The notes under the pieces: generated by a model | Told to the model about the DNA's origin: nothing | Databases searched by the model: none | What the model saw: the letters and a program-made list of their open reading frames with translations, nothing else | Source: Ahaetulla prasina | Taxonomy: Eukaryota > Chordata > Lepidosauria > Squamata > Colubridae | Direction of reading: 5' to 3' | DNA length: 64,000 nt | NCBI RefSeq assembly: GCF_028640845.1 | Contig: NC_080543.1 | Span: 10,231,459 to 10,295,458, forward strand | Program-made: the position numbers and the translations under genes | In this document: one piece after another, positions 10,002 to 21,217 of the stretch | Position numbering within the stretch: the stretch's first letter is position 1 | Layout: each line of letters opens with the position of its first letter

Positions 10002-10650
10002 AATAGAATAGAATAGAATAGAATAGAATAGAATAGAATAGAATAGAATAGAATAGAATAGAATAGAATAGAATTTTTTATTGGCCAAGTGTGATTGGAC
10101 ACACAAGGAATTTGTTTTGGTGCATAGGCTCTCAATGTTCATAAAAGAAAAGAAAAAGAAAAGAAAAACTTTCATCAAAGGTACAACATTTACAACACAA
10201 ATGACGGTCATAGGTTGCAATTTAACCCTTAGTGATAGCAACAAAAAGTTACAGTCATACAGTCATAAGTGGAAAGAGATTGGTGATGGGAACTATGAGA
10301 CGATTAATAGTAGTGCAGATTCAGTAAATAGTCTGACAGTGTTGAGGGAATTATTTGTTTAGCAGAGTGATGGCCTTCGGGAAAAAACTGTTCTTGTGTC
10401 TAGTTGTTCTGGTGTGCAGTGCTCTGTAGCGTCTTTTTGAGGGTAGGAGTTGAAACAGTTTATGTCCAGGATGTGAGGGATCTGTAAATATTTTCCCAGC
10501 CCTCTTTTTGATTCGTGCAGTATACAGGTCCTCAATGGAAGGCAGGTTGGTAGCCATTGTTTTTTCTGCAGTTCTAATGATCCTCTGAAGTCTGTGTCTG
10601 TCTTGTTGGGTTGCAGAACCAAACCAGACAGTTATAGAGGTGCAAATGAC
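10002..10650 (-). mobile_element. CR1-L3 ('Snake1'-type) 3' end with (AATAG)n tail
   Basis: The plus strand opens with an agaat array (10002-10074), then the reversed 3' UTR ttattggccaagtgtgattg. Minus-strand ORF2 blocks follow: TNLPSIEDLYTARIKKRAG, DPSHPGHKLFQLLPSKRRY and LHTRTTRHKNSFFPKA. It is 5'-truncated at gcaaatgaca. Seeding of AATAG arrays by these LINE tails is known in snakes. Confidence 0.92.
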
Positions 10651-10660
10651 ATTTAATATA

Positions 10661-11300
10661 GGTAATCCTTGATTTACAACAGTTCATTTAGTGACCCAAA
10701 GCCAAAGAAAAACCAATTGGCCTCAACAGCTCTCTAAAAGAATGCAAATGACAAGCTGTCCGCAAGGAATCTAAATCCTTCCATTCTCCACCGTTCAGTC
10801 AGAACTGAAGTAGCTTCTTGGATGAGAAGCGAAACATCTTCAAAGAAAAACAAGAAAAGTCCAATTGCTTCTTGGAAAAGCGCCTTTGGGACAACCATGA
10901 CCTGGATGACTGAGAATCTCCATAGATAGTCATTTAATGACGTTTCGAAGATAGAGCAGCACTGGAAAAAAGTGACTTATGCCCGTTTTTCAAACTTATG
11001 ACCGTTGCAGCATCCCTATGGTCACGTGACCAAAATTTGGCCGCTTGGCAACTGGTTCATAGTTATGACGGTCGCAGTGTCCCGGAGTCATGTGACCCCC
11101 CCCTTTTGCGACCTTCTGACAAGCAAAGTCAATGGGGAAGCCAGATTCACTCAACAACCGTGTCACTAACTTACCCACCTATTCACTCATGTGATTCACT
11201 TAACGACTGCAGCAAGAAAGATCGTAAAACAGGGCAAAATTCGCTGAACCACTGTGTCACTTAGCAACGTAAATGTTGGACTCAATTGTGGCCATATGTC
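10661..11300. repeat. Long palindromic repeat ('acttacaacc' family), interrupted
   Basis: The left end is taggtaatccttgatttacaac; the right end is its approximate inverse (attgtggccatatgtcaagga). Words such as cttatgaccgttgcagcatcc and gccagattcacttaacaacc recur at 21355, 28600, 32253, 41696 and 45770. The inverted ends suggest a DNA transposon derivative; the superfamily is undetermined. A Penelope fragment occupies about 10706-10925. Confidence 0.7.
10706..10925 (+). mobile_element. Penelope-like 3' fragment with degenerate hammerhead core
   Basis: It shares agcttcttggatgagaagcg and gggacaaccatgacctggat with the reversed Penelope copy at 40690-41215. Positions 10805-10838 carry ctgaagt, a GCTTCT/AGAAGC stem and gaaacatc, a hammerhead-like order with two core positions changed. 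Confidence 0.65.
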
Positions 11301-11320
11301 AAGGACTTAGGACTTAGGAC

Positions 11321-11589
11321 TTAGGGGCCGTGGTAGTTCAGGCTGTTGGAAGCCTGTTATTAAAACACAGCAGCCTGCAATTACTGCAGGTTCAAGCCCG
11401 GCCCAAGGTTGACTCAGCCTTCCATCCTTTATAAGGTAGGTAAAATGAGGACCCAGATTGTTGGGGGGGCAATAAGTTGACTTTGTAAAAATATACAAAT
11501 AGAATGAGACCATTGCCTTATACACTGTAAGCCGCCCTGAGTCTTCGGAGAAGGGCGGGATATAAATGTAAATAATAAAAAAAAAAGGA
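11321..11589 (+). mobile_element. tRNA-derived SINE with L2-like tail
   Basis: Head ggccgtggtagttcaggctg with B box gcaggttcaagcccg, core aaggttgactcagcc, and tail gccgccctgagtcttcgg then tataaatg and A-rich. The left flank is three copies of ggactta and the right flank is ggact, so the target duplication is about aggact. Confidence 0.88.
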
Positions 11590-11827
11590 CTGCCTTTATA
11601 TTTCATTGATCTGATCAATCGGACTCACTTGCATTCGTGGAAATTTCCTGGGTGACTTTGCACCAATTGATATCTCTTAGCGCATCCTACCCTATAGGAT
11701 TGTAATTGGGGGGAGAGATGAGGAGGTGCTATGTACACTGTTTTGATTTTGGTGTTTGTTTCTGGAGGGAAAAGTCGAGTAGAAATCTAAAAAAAAATAA
11801 ATACATAAGGAATAAATGGAGTTCTTG

Positions 11828-12130
11828 GTGCTTGGTTTAATGGTTTGCTTGCAGGCCTTTCATTACCCAGCTAGGGAACATCATCAGCATGAATGAATGC
11901 GAGGTTTTCTCTTTATTTACATATAGTAGCTTGCCCTGCCATTGTTGGTGGAGGTGTGGTTTTCTCCTTGGTCATTCCTTGATGAAGTATTGTTTTCTGC
12001 TTAATTGTTTGTCCGGTGTTAATCACTGCTTATCTAGGTGTTGGTTGCTGGGATACACTCTGTTTTTTGTTTCTTAGCTTTTATTGTCTCTTTCAAATGG
12101 TGTGTAAATGTGGTTTACTTCTATATATTT
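11828..12130 (-). mobile_element. Penelope-like element 3' region
   Basis: The minus strand reads ctgatgatgttccctagctg, then ggtaatgaaaggcctgcaag, the conserved terminal motif of vertebrate Penelope-like elements (a variant of GGTAATGAAACGTCTGC). Upstream minus-strand sequence is A-rich non-coding. No GIY-YIG coding is left in this copy. Confidence 0.6.
11851..11887 (-). ncRNA. Hammerhead-ribozyme-like core (decayed)
   Basis: On the minus strand, CTGATGA is followed by a stem (TTCCC/GGGTAA), then GAAA, then GGCC where active motifs carry ACGTC. The order matches hammerheads of Penelope elements, but the cleavage-site triplet is lost, so it is probably inactive. Confidence 0.45.
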
Positions 12131-12596
12131 ATTGATGGCTGACTTGTCTGAAGGCGAAGCTTCAAGAATTCCCTGGCATTTTTGGCTTGGATGCTTAGTT
12201 TCCCAGGAGCACAAAGATGGAATCCATCCACCCCAGCAGCTGACAATCTAACATTTCTCTTTGCCACCATAACTATTGTTTTCTTAATTGGAGCTTTGGA
12301 GAGAGACTATTTCCATCGAGAAAACAGTGCCCAGAAAGAGGTCTTACTTTTCTCGCACAACATCTGCTTTTTAGAAAGGAATACATTTTGTTTGCCAAAT
12401 GCCTATTTTATCCAGCCAAGCAACATCTGTGCAGTGCAAGTCCTCCTTCTTATCTGAACTGCTTCCAGGTGCAGACCTGCTCAGAACAACGATCGGCATC
12501 TGCCATCAAAAGGATGCAAATGCCTAAAAAAAATCCTTAACATCTTTCCTTTTGTAGTACATAGGTTACTAATATGAGGAGTTCGCTATCTGATTC
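12131..12596. other. No recognised feature
   Basis: A plus-strand frame of 91 codons (12182-12457) shows no motif or codon signal that I trust. No repeat is recognised. Confidence 0.3.
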
Positions 12597-12604
12597 AATA
12601 CGAT

Positions 12605-12789
12605 CAGCGGTGGGTTTCACATTTTGTTACCACCGGTTCGCCCTGCGCCCGCCCGCTTCGCGCATGCGCCTGGCCTCAAAAACATGCCTAAATAGGATGG
12701 CATAGAGCTGGGGAGGGGGAATGGGCCCACCCGCGATTTTCGCTATCAATTTGGACAAACCGGTCTGAAGCGGCTGAATAGCATCTCTG
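12605..12789. mobile_element. Short hAT-like MITE (185 bp)
   Basis: It begins cagcggtgggtttcac and contains accggttcg and its inverse. It ends gcatctctg. The flanking octamer aatacgat is perfect (12597-12604 and 12790-12797). Confidence 0.9.
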
Positions 12790-12898
12790 AATACGATCGA
12801 GGGTGCCTTTCTATGTGGACCAACGATTACCAATAGGATTAAGGCGCTTCTGCCTTGTATTTTATACCTACAATTGTTATGGCCCATAAGGACACAAC

Positions 12899-13458
12899 TG
12901 TTGTGACCCAGGCCCAAGTAGGTAGTAGGAAACTCAGTGAGTGAAAAAACAAAAAAAATTTATTCGAACAGCTGAGAATTACTTCATTCCCAGTGTAGTT
13001 CAACTAAATTAAAACCAATTCCTCCCAATACAAATTCCTCAGTTCTATCACAAACCTTAGTCCAATTAGGCAAACTGCCAAAGGCCTTTCTTGGCAAACG
13101 TTCAGAAGTCACAGAAATAAAGGCAAGATGTAGACAAAGCAGAAGACGAAGCTACCAACGTTGTTTTCCGGCAAAGCCCAAACGCCGTTACTGGTCTATT
13201 TTAAGCCTTACTGGAGGGGCCAATCATCTCTTGGTCCTACTCCCGAGTCATCCTCTTTGCTTGAGCTGCTCTTGCCTTCTGGCAGCTCTTCTCATGCGTG
13301 CATTAGGAACAGGCTCCTCCTGTTTCTCTGCCTCACTACTGTCAGGCTCTGGAGGCTCTGGAGTCTGCATCTCGCTTCTCGATGGCCCTGGCCTCACCTC
13401 AGCCTCATCGCTGTCTGACTCCATTGCCAGCTCCGCAGGCTGCTGGCGGACCACAACA
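12899..13458 (-). mobile_element. Family B LTR (560 bp)
   Basis: Termini are tgttgtgaccc and gaccacaaca in reversed orientation, flanked by acaac on both sides (12894-12898, 13459-13463), although the right flank is an acaacaaca run that could match by chance. The U3 open frame is intact from 13457 to 13248. Confidence 0.88.
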
Positions 13459-13795
13459 ACAACAGCTTTTCTTTCTTTATTATGTGCCCTCTTAGTATAA
13501 TAGAAACCAGAAGCAGATAAATTATGCATGGAGTACCCATTCCTGCAAGCAGGGAGGGGAAAAAGAAATTGCAAAGTGATTTCCCCAAAATAATGCTCAT
13601 GGTCTTTTCCAAAGCGGTTCTCAGCACTAAGGCAAAGTTACCTTCCGCTAATTCCACCTGAATTTTCCTCTGCCCTTCCAGTCAAAGGTAGCTGACAGCA
13701 TTATTCAAACTATGCTACCACATGTATGCTCTTTAAAGGAATAACCAGCTCTCTCTGTGCTGCCTTTAAGCTAATTCTATTGGCCCAGAAATTTT

Positions 13796-14210
13796 TAGAA
13801 TAGAATAGAATAGAATAGAATAGAATAGAACAGAACAGAACAGAACAGAACAGAACAGAACAGAACAGAACAGAACAGAACAACAGAGTTGGAAGGGACC
13901 TTGGAGGTCTTCCAGTCCAACCCTCTGCTTGGGCAGGAAACCCTACACCACTTCAGACAAATGGTTATCCAACATCTTCTTAAAAACTTCCAGTGTTAGA
14001 GCATTCACAACTTCTGCAGGCAAGTTGTTCCACTGATTAATTGTTCTAACTGTCAGGAAATTTCTCCTTAGTTCTAGGTTGTTTCTCTCCTTGATTAGTT
14101 TCCACCCATTGCTTCTTGTCCTGCCCTCAGGTGCTTTGGAGATTAGATTGACTCCCTCTTTTTGATGGCAGCCCCTGAGATATTGGAAGACTGCTATCAT
14201 GTCTCTCTCA
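13796..14210 (-). mobile_element. CR1 3' end with AGAAT-to-AGAAC array
   Basis: The plus strand opens with tagaa-type repeats changing to cagaa units (13796-13885), then the reversed CR1 3' UTR (gttggaagggaccttggagg). The ORF2 C-terminus follows on the minus strand (GWKLIKERNNLELRRNFLTV, WNNLPAEVVNA). A short (AC)n follows at about 14211. Confidence 0.9.
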
Positions 14211-14334
14211 CACACACACACACTCCTTCTTTTCATTAAAAGTAGAAGTATTATCTGCTCACTCGGATCTTACATTTATATGGTTCTTACACTGTATTAA
14301 TTCATTGGATAATAAGTGGTGGATAATTACAAAA

Positions 14335-14661
14335 AGGTAAAAGTTTCCCCTGTCCAGCTGTGTCTGATTCTAGGGACCAGTGCTCATCTCTGTTTCCTAG
14401 CCAAGGCAGCCAGCGTTGTCCGAAGATGCTTCCATGGTAAGGTGGCCAGCACAACTACATGGAACACTGTTACCTTCCCACCGAAGTGGTACCTATTTAT
14501 CTACTCGCATTTGCATGCTTCCGAACTGCTAGGTTGGCAGGAGTTGAGGCAAGTAATGGGAGCTCACCCTGTCACACAGTGCTTGGGTCTCGAACACAGA
14601 CCTTCCGTTTTCCAGATGGTAAGCTCCGCATCTTTTAACTGCTGAGCCATCGCGCCCTCCT
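14335..14661 (-). mobile_element. Divergent Sauria-type SINE between 43-bp near-repeats
   Basis: The reversed BovB-like tail (aaggtaaaagtttcccctg) is at the left and the tRNA-like head (gctgagccatcgcgccc) at the right. Flanks 14291-14334 and 14674-14716 match over about 43 bp with a few differences, longer than a usual SINE target duplication. Confidence 0.8.
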
Positions 14662-14824
14662 TGTAGTCCCTATACTGTATTAATTCATTGTGTGATAACT
14701 GATGGATAATCACAAACATTTTTCAAATAATAGCAATTCGATGCCCAGGTATTTTCTTAGCAATGAAGTCTAATAACCATGGATTTTCTGGTGGTCTCTT
14801 ATGCTGACACTAACCAACTCTAAC

Positions 14825-14955
14825 CAGTGGTGGGATTCAAATGATTTAACAACCAGTTCTCTGCCCTAATGATTTCTTCCAACAACCAGTTCACCAAACT
14901 GCTCAGAAAGTTAATTTCTCCCGAAGTGGTACGAACTGGCTGAATCCCATCATTG
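14825..14955. mobile_element. Short hAT-like MITE (131 bp)
   Basis: Termini cagtggtgggattca and tgaatcccatcattg are inverted. The octamer actctaac is perfect on both sides (14817-14824, 14956-14963). Confidence 0.93.
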
Positions 14956-14984
14956 ACTCTAACCATACTTGCCATTTCTGGAAT

Positions 14985-15829
14985 GGCTGAAGTAGGCTAA
15001 TGTTGTCGTAACCTGCCTTCCTTTGAGGACCTGTGTACTGCACAAGTCAAAAAGAGGGCTGTGAAAATATCCACAGACCCCTCGCATCCTGGACATAAAC
15101 TGTTTCAACTCCTACCCTCAAAAAGACGCTACTGTTGTGTCTTGTCCGCTCTCACAGCAGCCGGGGCCTTCTTATCTGCTCCCAAACACGGAGGAATGTA
15201 TGCCTCCCGGCCCCAGTCCTGGTTCCATGCCCAGACAAGCTGCAGAGGAGGGGGCACCTCCCGGTCCCAGCCCTGGCTCCATGCCCAAGCAGGCTGCAGA
15301 GGAGGGAGCATCCCCCGGCCCCAGCCCAGCAGCTAGACCCCTCCCCCTCCTCCACAGCATGTGAGCCTGAGGAAAGTTTACTTCCAACAGCTGATTGGAG
15401 TGACCCTCGCATCAGAAGATTGGATAGGCGGAGGCAACAGAAGGAAGGGAGGGGCAGGCCTTAATGAGTGCTGAGTCATGGAGCCACACCCCATGGCCTA
15501 TATAAAGGATCTGCTTTCTGGCAGTCTCTGAGTCAGGCAAAGTCGAACTTATCTTGCTGAAGTCACTTACTGGTCTCCTGCCTGCTCTGAGGACTTTGCT
15601 AGGACTTTGGGCAGAGCTGCAGAGGCAAGCCTGATTCGGATTTCCCTGACCCGGCCGTCAGCGGAGGAGTGGGACACGACAGGCTGAAGTAGGCTAATGT
15701 TGTCGTAACCTGCCTTCCATTGAGGACCTGTGTACTGCACAAGTCAAAAAGAGGGCTGTGAAAATATCCACAGACCCCTCGCATCCTGGACATAAACTGT
15801 TTCAACTCCTACCCTCAAAAAGACGCTAC
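14985..15829 (+). repeat. 148-bp direct repeats exactly bracketing an LTR
   Basis: Copy 1 is 14985-15132 and copy 2 is 15682-15829. Both are exactly 148 bp, and I see one substitution (cttcctttg against cttccattg). Copy 1 ends at the first base before the LTR and copy 2 starts at the first base after it. The repeat includes CR1-L3 ORF2 sequence, so the LTR and one repeat copy sit inside a CR1-L3 copy. Confidence 0.93.
15133..15681 (+). mobile_element. Solo LTR, family A (549 bp), lacking a 5-bp duplication
   Basis: It runs TGTTGTGTCTTG to GACACGACA, with the TATA box near 15500. The 5-bp flanks differ (gctac, ggctg); 148-bp repeats are present instead. The U3 frame has three MPPGPSPGSM-like units but shifts once after GPSPAA. 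Confidence 0.92.
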
Positions 15830-16269
15830 AGAGCATTGCACACCAGAACAACTAGACACAAGAACAGTTTTTTCCCATATGCCATCACTTTGCTAAACAA
15901 ATAATCCCCTCAACACTGTCAAACTATTTACTAAATCTGCACTACTATTAATCTTCTCATCGTTCTTATCACCCATCTCCTCCCACTTATGACTGTATGA
16001 CTGTAACCTTATTGCTGGTATCCTTATGGTTTATATTGACTGTTTCCTAATATGATTTTATTGCTTATTTGTTCCCTATGACTATCATTAAGTGATGTAC
16101 CTTATGATTCTTGACGAATGTATCTTTTCTTTTATGTATACTGATAGGAGAGAGCGTGTGCAGCAAGACAAATTCCTTGTATGTACAATCACATTTGGCC
16201 AATAAAGAATTCTATTCTATTCTATTCTATTCTATTCTATTCTATTCTATTCTATTCTATTCTATTCTA
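15682..16269 (+). mobile_element. CR1-L3 3' end with (ATTCT)n tail
   Basis: It carries the ORF2 end, the 3' UTR (caagacaaattccttg, cacatttggccaataaagaa) and a tail of attct units at 16210-16269. Its upstream part is the second copy of the 148-bp repeat. Confidence 0.92.
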
Positions 16270-16977
16270 ATGTTGAAGTGTTGCTAGAGATTTTATCATG
16301 CAGTAATATTCTGGACATGCATAACTTGCATTTTCTGTAGTCTTAATTTTGAAGCAAAGAAAATAGATGACCTTGAGATGATCCTTAATAATTTCAACCC
16401 ACTGACTTCTATTTTCTTCCCTTTTGACTTTAATGTTCCTTTTATGGATATTAAAATATCCACCTTTAAAAAAAAATCTGAAAGGAGCCAAGAAGAGGAA
16501 GAAAAAGACCAGAAAGTCAAAACTCATTTACAGCACTTAAAAAAGAATTGAGGTTTTTTTTTTTGAGCCAAACTCTAAACCTGCAAAAATACCATGTTAC
16601 ATTACTGGAAATCTTTACTTTTTAAGTTCACCCTGGCTAGAAAACTAGTCTTTATTACAGAAGAAGAACTATGACAATAAGAAATACTGTTATTAACCTG
16701 TATGTCCATTCACCTTCACTGCTGAGATGCACACAACTATAATGATCATTACTACGTCAATATAAAAGTAATTTTCTCTCCCTGAGCATTCTGTCTTCCT
16801 GTCCACTTATCGGGAAACTGACCAGTATTTGCTAATAGAGCCAAACAGAGTTCTAAAGTGAAAAGTAACTGCAAAATGATGCTGCCCATATATTAGTTTT
16901 GCCTTGAGAAAAGCGCTGCTTATTTATGGGTACAAGCAATTCAGGATCTCATCCTGTGTTTGCCTCCAAGAAAACTG
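16270..16977. other. No recognised feature
   Basis: AT-rich. The minus-strand frames of 74 and 86 codons have no motif. It looks like unique intergenic sequence. Confidence 0.3.
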
Positions 16978-17790
16978 TGAGAGGAGAAGAGAGGAGGGGA
17001 GGGGAGGGGAGGGGAAAGGGGATGAGAGGAGAAGGAAGAAGAGGAGTGGAGAGAGGAGAGGAGAGGGGAACGGGAAGGGAGGAGAAGGAAGCAGAGGAAA
17101 GGAGACAGAAGAGGAGAAGGGAAGGAGGAAGGAAAAGGGAGGAGAAGGAAGAAGAGGAGAGGGGAAGGGAAGGGAAGGGAAAGGGGAAGGGGAAGGGGAA
17201 GGGAGGAGAAGGAAGAAGAGGAAGGAGACAGGAAAGGAGAGGAGAGGAGAAGGGAAGGGGAAAGGAGAAGAGAGGAGAAAAGAGAAGAGGAGAGGAGAGG
17301 AGAGGAGAGGAGAGGAGAGGAGGGGGGAAGGGATGAGAGGAGTAGGAAGAAGAGGAGAGGAGAGACGAGAGGGGAAGGGAAGGGAGGAGAAGGAAGGAGA
17401 GGAAAGGAAGGAGAGGAGAGGAGAGGGGAGGGGGAAGGGGAAAGGAGAAGGGAGGAGAAAAGAGGAGAGGAGAGGAAAGGAGTCAGGAGAGGAGAAGAGG
17501 AGAGGAGAGGAGAGGGGAAGGGGAAGGGAAAGGAGAAAGGAGGAGAAAAGAGGAGAGGAGAGGAGAGGAGAGGGGAAGGGGAAGAGGAGGGAGGGAGGGA
17601 GGAAGAGGGTAGGGAAGGGAGGAGAAGAAAGAAGAGGAGAAGGAAGGAGAGGAGAGGAAGGGAAGGGAAGGGAAGGGAAGGAAGAAGAGGAGAAGAGAGG
17701 AAAGGAAAAAGGGAGGGGGAAGAGGGAGGAGAGGAGAGGGAGGGGAGGATGAGGAAGAGGGAGGGGGAGGGGAGGGGAAAGGAGATGAGT
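16978..17790. repeat. About 0.8 kb polypurine tract (GGA, GGGAA and AGGAA units)
   Basis: Nearly every base on the plus strand is A or G for about 800 bp, made of short shifting units such as gagga, gggaa and aggaag. Frames through it are Arg/Glu/Gly-rich artefacts. Confidence 0.97.
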
Positions 17791-18329
17791 TACTATAAAA
17801 TCATCATGAAAACACTTGCATGACTCGAAAAGATGCTATGAATTGCTAGCGGAGAAATAGCCTACGATACAGCAGAGCAAAAAAGAAACCTGGTATCATC
17901 AAAGAAAGAACTTATAAATTGTCTCAGACATCTGGGCTCAAGTGTTAGATCATGCTGGTTACGTAGTTGGTGGGTTCATTGCTGCTTCATGTTGATTAAA
18001 AGTTGGACTAATCTATTCTGATCTTTGGCCCATAATGTATTGATTGACTAGGATTCTATTTATTTATTTTTTGAAGAAAAAAAAAATAGTTATTTTTTCC
18101 CCCGTTTTTAGTTTCTTGTCAGACACCCAGCAGCAAGAAAAGAAGCAGCAAAAATCGCTTCAATAAATACATAAAAATTAAAAAAAAAAATTCCCCAACA
18201 GCTTACCTTTGCAACATTCTCTGTGGAACAGTGATCGGGAACCGGTTTTCCTTTCGCCTCACGTTCACAGACCTCTGATCTGTCAGACCCATCTGAAACT
18301 CCCATCTAGAAAAGAAGAAATGTGGTACC
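17791..18329. other. No recognised feature
   Basis: Unique-looking AT-rich sequence; two A-rich runs near 18078 and 18181. Confidence 0.3.
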
Positions 18330-19580
18330 TTGCTCAATAGTAGTACCTGTGAGAGGGATCTTGGAGTCCTAGTGGACAACCATTTAGATATGAGCCAGCA
18401 GTGTGCAGCAGCTGCTAAAAAAGCCAACACAGTTCTGGGCTGCATAAACAGAGGGATAGAATCAAGATCACGGGAAGTGTTAGTGCCACTTTATAATGCC
18501 TTGGTAAGGCCACACTTGGAATATTGCATTCAGTTTTGGTCGCCACGGTGTAAAAAAGATGCTGAGACTCTAGAAAGAGTGCAGAGAAGAGCAACAAAGA
18601 TGATTAGGGGACTGGAGGCTAAAACATATGAAGAACGGTTGCAGGAACTCAGTATGTGTTGTGCCTCGCTCGCTCCCCCCGCCGCAGCCAGGCCCCTCTT
18701 ATCTCCTGCCAGACGCTGATAGTGCTGAAGAATATCCTGACATGCCTCCAGCCCCCAGCCCTGGTGCCGTGCCCGGACAGGCTGAGCAAGACGAATGGCC
18801 TGACGTGCCTCCAGCCCCCAGTCCTGGCACCATGCCTAGACAAACGGAGCAACTAGACCCCTCCCTCACAGCATCTGAGCCTGAAGAATGTGAAGCCAGT
18901 CATGAGCTAAGATTACCAACAGCTGGAGGCTGGAGAGATCCTCGCTTCCGGAGAATAGAGAGATGATGTCAGCAAAAGGAAGGGAGGGGCAGGCCTGGAT
19001 AAGTGCTGAGTCATGGAGCCACACCCCATGGCCTATATAAAGGATCTGCTTTCTGGCATTCTCTGAGTCAGGCAAAGTCTAACTTGGATTGCTGAAGTCA
19101 CATCCTGGTCTCCTGCCTGCCCTGAGGACTCGATAGGACTTTGGCAAAGCTGCAGAGGCTTTGCAGCCACGCTTGATAGGGACTTCCCCGACCCGGCCGT
19201 CAGAGGAGGAGTGGGACACGACAGTATGTCTAGTTTAATAAAAAGAAGGACTAGGGGAGACATGATAGCAGTGTTCCAATATCTCAGGGGTTGCCACGAA
19301 GAAGAGGGAGTCAAACTATTCTCCAAAGCACCTGAGGGTAGAACAAGAAGCAATGGGTGGAAACTAATCAAGGAGAGAAGCAACCGAGAACTAAGGAGAA
19401 ATTTCCTGACAGTTAGAACAATCAATAAGTGGAACGACTTGCCTGCAGAAGTTGTGAATGCTCCAACACTGGAAATTTTTAAGAAAATGTTGGATAACCA
19501 TCTGACTGAGATGGTGTAGGGTTTCCTGCCTGGGCAGGGGGTTGGACTAGAAGGCCTCCAAGGTCCCTTCCAACTCTGTT
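18330..19580 (+). mobile_element. CR1 LINE 3' end split by an LTR
   Basis: The ORF2 C-terminus is well kept: [49 protein letters not shown]. After the LTR it continues with KRRTRGDMIAVFQYLRGC, RSNGWKLIKERSN and WNDLPAEVVNAPTLEIFKK. The 3' UTR ends ggttggactagaaggcc and caactctgttgtt. It is interrupted only by the LTR at 18657-19223. Confidence 0.93.
18657..19223 (+). mobile_element. Solo LTR, family A (567 bp)
   Basis: Termini TGTTGTGCCTCG and GACACGACA, with a perfect 5-bp duplication gtatg (18652-18656, 19224-19228). The U3 frame is open from base 2 to a TGA that replaces an Arg codon in the basic tail (RRIER then stop, where others read RRIDRRRQQKEGRG). Confidence 0.95.
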
Positions 19581-19682
19581 GTTATATTATATTAAAGAAT
19601 ATTCACCAAACGGTCTTCCCAACCACCAGATTCACTTTTCCTAAAAACAATATTCCATGTTAATCCGAAACTCATAACAGAA

Positions 19683-20350
19683 TACCAGAGTTGGAAGGGA
19701 CCTCAGAGGTCTTCTAGTCCAACCCCCTGCTCAGGCAGGAGACCCTATACCAGCGATGGCTAACCTTTTTGCCATCACGTGCCAAAAGCGGGGTGAGCGG
19801 AAGGGGGCGGTCAGCCATAATTCAATGCGCCCCACCCTCCCGTGCATGCGCACTCAAACGCAAACACCCCCCTCACACACCCCCTTCCGCTTTTGCCACG
19901 CAATGGCACGGTGGGCCTGGTAGGCCCGTTTTTTGCCCTACCCAGGCTCCAGAGGCTTTCTAGGAGCCTGGGGAGGGCGAAAACGGCCTTCCCCACCCCT
20001 CTGGAGGCCTTCCAAAGGCCGGAAACGGCCCATTTCTTGACTTCCGGTGGGACCAGAAGGCCCGAAAATCAATTGGCGCGTCTGGAGCTGAGCTAGGGCA
20101 ACACTTGCGTCGCCACTGATATGGCTCCATGTGCCACGTGTGGCACCCGTGCCATAGGTTCGCCGTCACAGCCTTATACTATTTCAGACAAATGATCGTC
20201 TAGTCTCTTCTTAAAATCCTCCAGTGTTGGAGCACCCACAACTTCTGGTGGCAAGTCGTTCCATTGGTTAATTGTTCTCATGGTCTGGAAATTTCTACTT
20301 AGTTCTAGGTTGCTTCCCTCCTGGATTAGTTTCCATCCATTGCTTCTCCT
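19683..20350 (-). mobile_element. CR1 3' end split by a hAT
   Basis: The reversed 3' UTR (gagttggaagggacctcaga, gcaggagaccctatac) is followed, after the hAT, by the ORF2 C-terminus on the minus strand (NGWKLIQEGSNLELSRNF, WNDLPPEVVGAPTLEDFKK). Confidence 0.9.
19751..20171. mobile_element. Non-autonomous hAT (CAGYGATGGC family, 421 bp)
   Basis: Begins cagcgatggctaacc and ends ggttcgccgtcacag. Octamer flanks are ccctatac (19743-19750) and ccttatac (20172-20179). The interior includes gtgccacgtgtggcac, a self-complementary word. Confidence 0.92.
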
Positions 20351-20781
20351 GGAGAATATTTCTTTCCCCTCTTTCGACCAATACCCGTCTTGCAAGGATA
20401 CATAATGCAAACTGTTTATTCAATGGATTGCCATAAACAACCACAATATGGCATTTCCTGGGAATAATTCCATTTACTACATCGCCTGTGGTGTAACAAC
20501 CATCCTTGGTAAACAGTTGTCCTTGTTTTGAAAATGCATTGGATGGGCTTTTGAGTAGTAAACCAGCATATTAAATCAAATCAAAATTTTATGACGGCCA
20601 TAAGGCCTGCAGTCAGACCCAGAAAGAAACAAATAAAAATGAATATATAAACTAAAAGAGTATATGTTAGGAAGATAGGAAATCAATATAATGCGACTGT
20701 CACCAAACAAAGTGGGTGAAACAGATAGAAGAACAGAACTGAACGACCTCCAAGGAGATTGCTCAACATGATTTGGCTTAG
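20351..20781. other. Mostly unrecognised; possible reversed LINE tail at 20574
   Basis: At 20574-20640 aaatcaaatcaaaattttat followed by gacggccataaggcc looks like the reversed 3' end of another LINE, but I cannot place the family. Confidence 0.3.
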
Positions 20782-21217
20782 GACCGGGGTATTTGCGAGA
20801 CCGCCTTCTGCCACCAATTGCCTCCCAACGACCTGTGCGCTCCCACAGAGCGGGCCTCCTCAGGGTGCCGTCGACCAAACAATGTAGGTTGGCGGCCCCC
20901 AGGGGGAGGGCCTTCTCTGTGGCGGCACCAGCCCTATGGAACGAGCTACCTCCAGGATTACGCCAACTCTCCGACCTCCGGGCCTTCAAACGTGAACTGA
21001 AGACCTTATTATTTCACCGAGTGGGACTAGCCTAAGACATATTTTAGCGAAATTTTAATGGGTTTTAATCGGTTTTAGTGATTCGGCCAGTAAATATTTG
21101 TTTTTAATTGTTTTTACATATTGTTATTTATTATATTTATATTGTATTGGTGTGTGTATTTTAATATTGGCTGTAAACCGCCCTGAATCCTCCGGGAGAT
21201 GGTGCGGTATAGAAATA

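Noticed and set aside
16904..17752. 282-codon Arg/Glu/Gly frame
   Set aside because: Translation of the polypurine tract.
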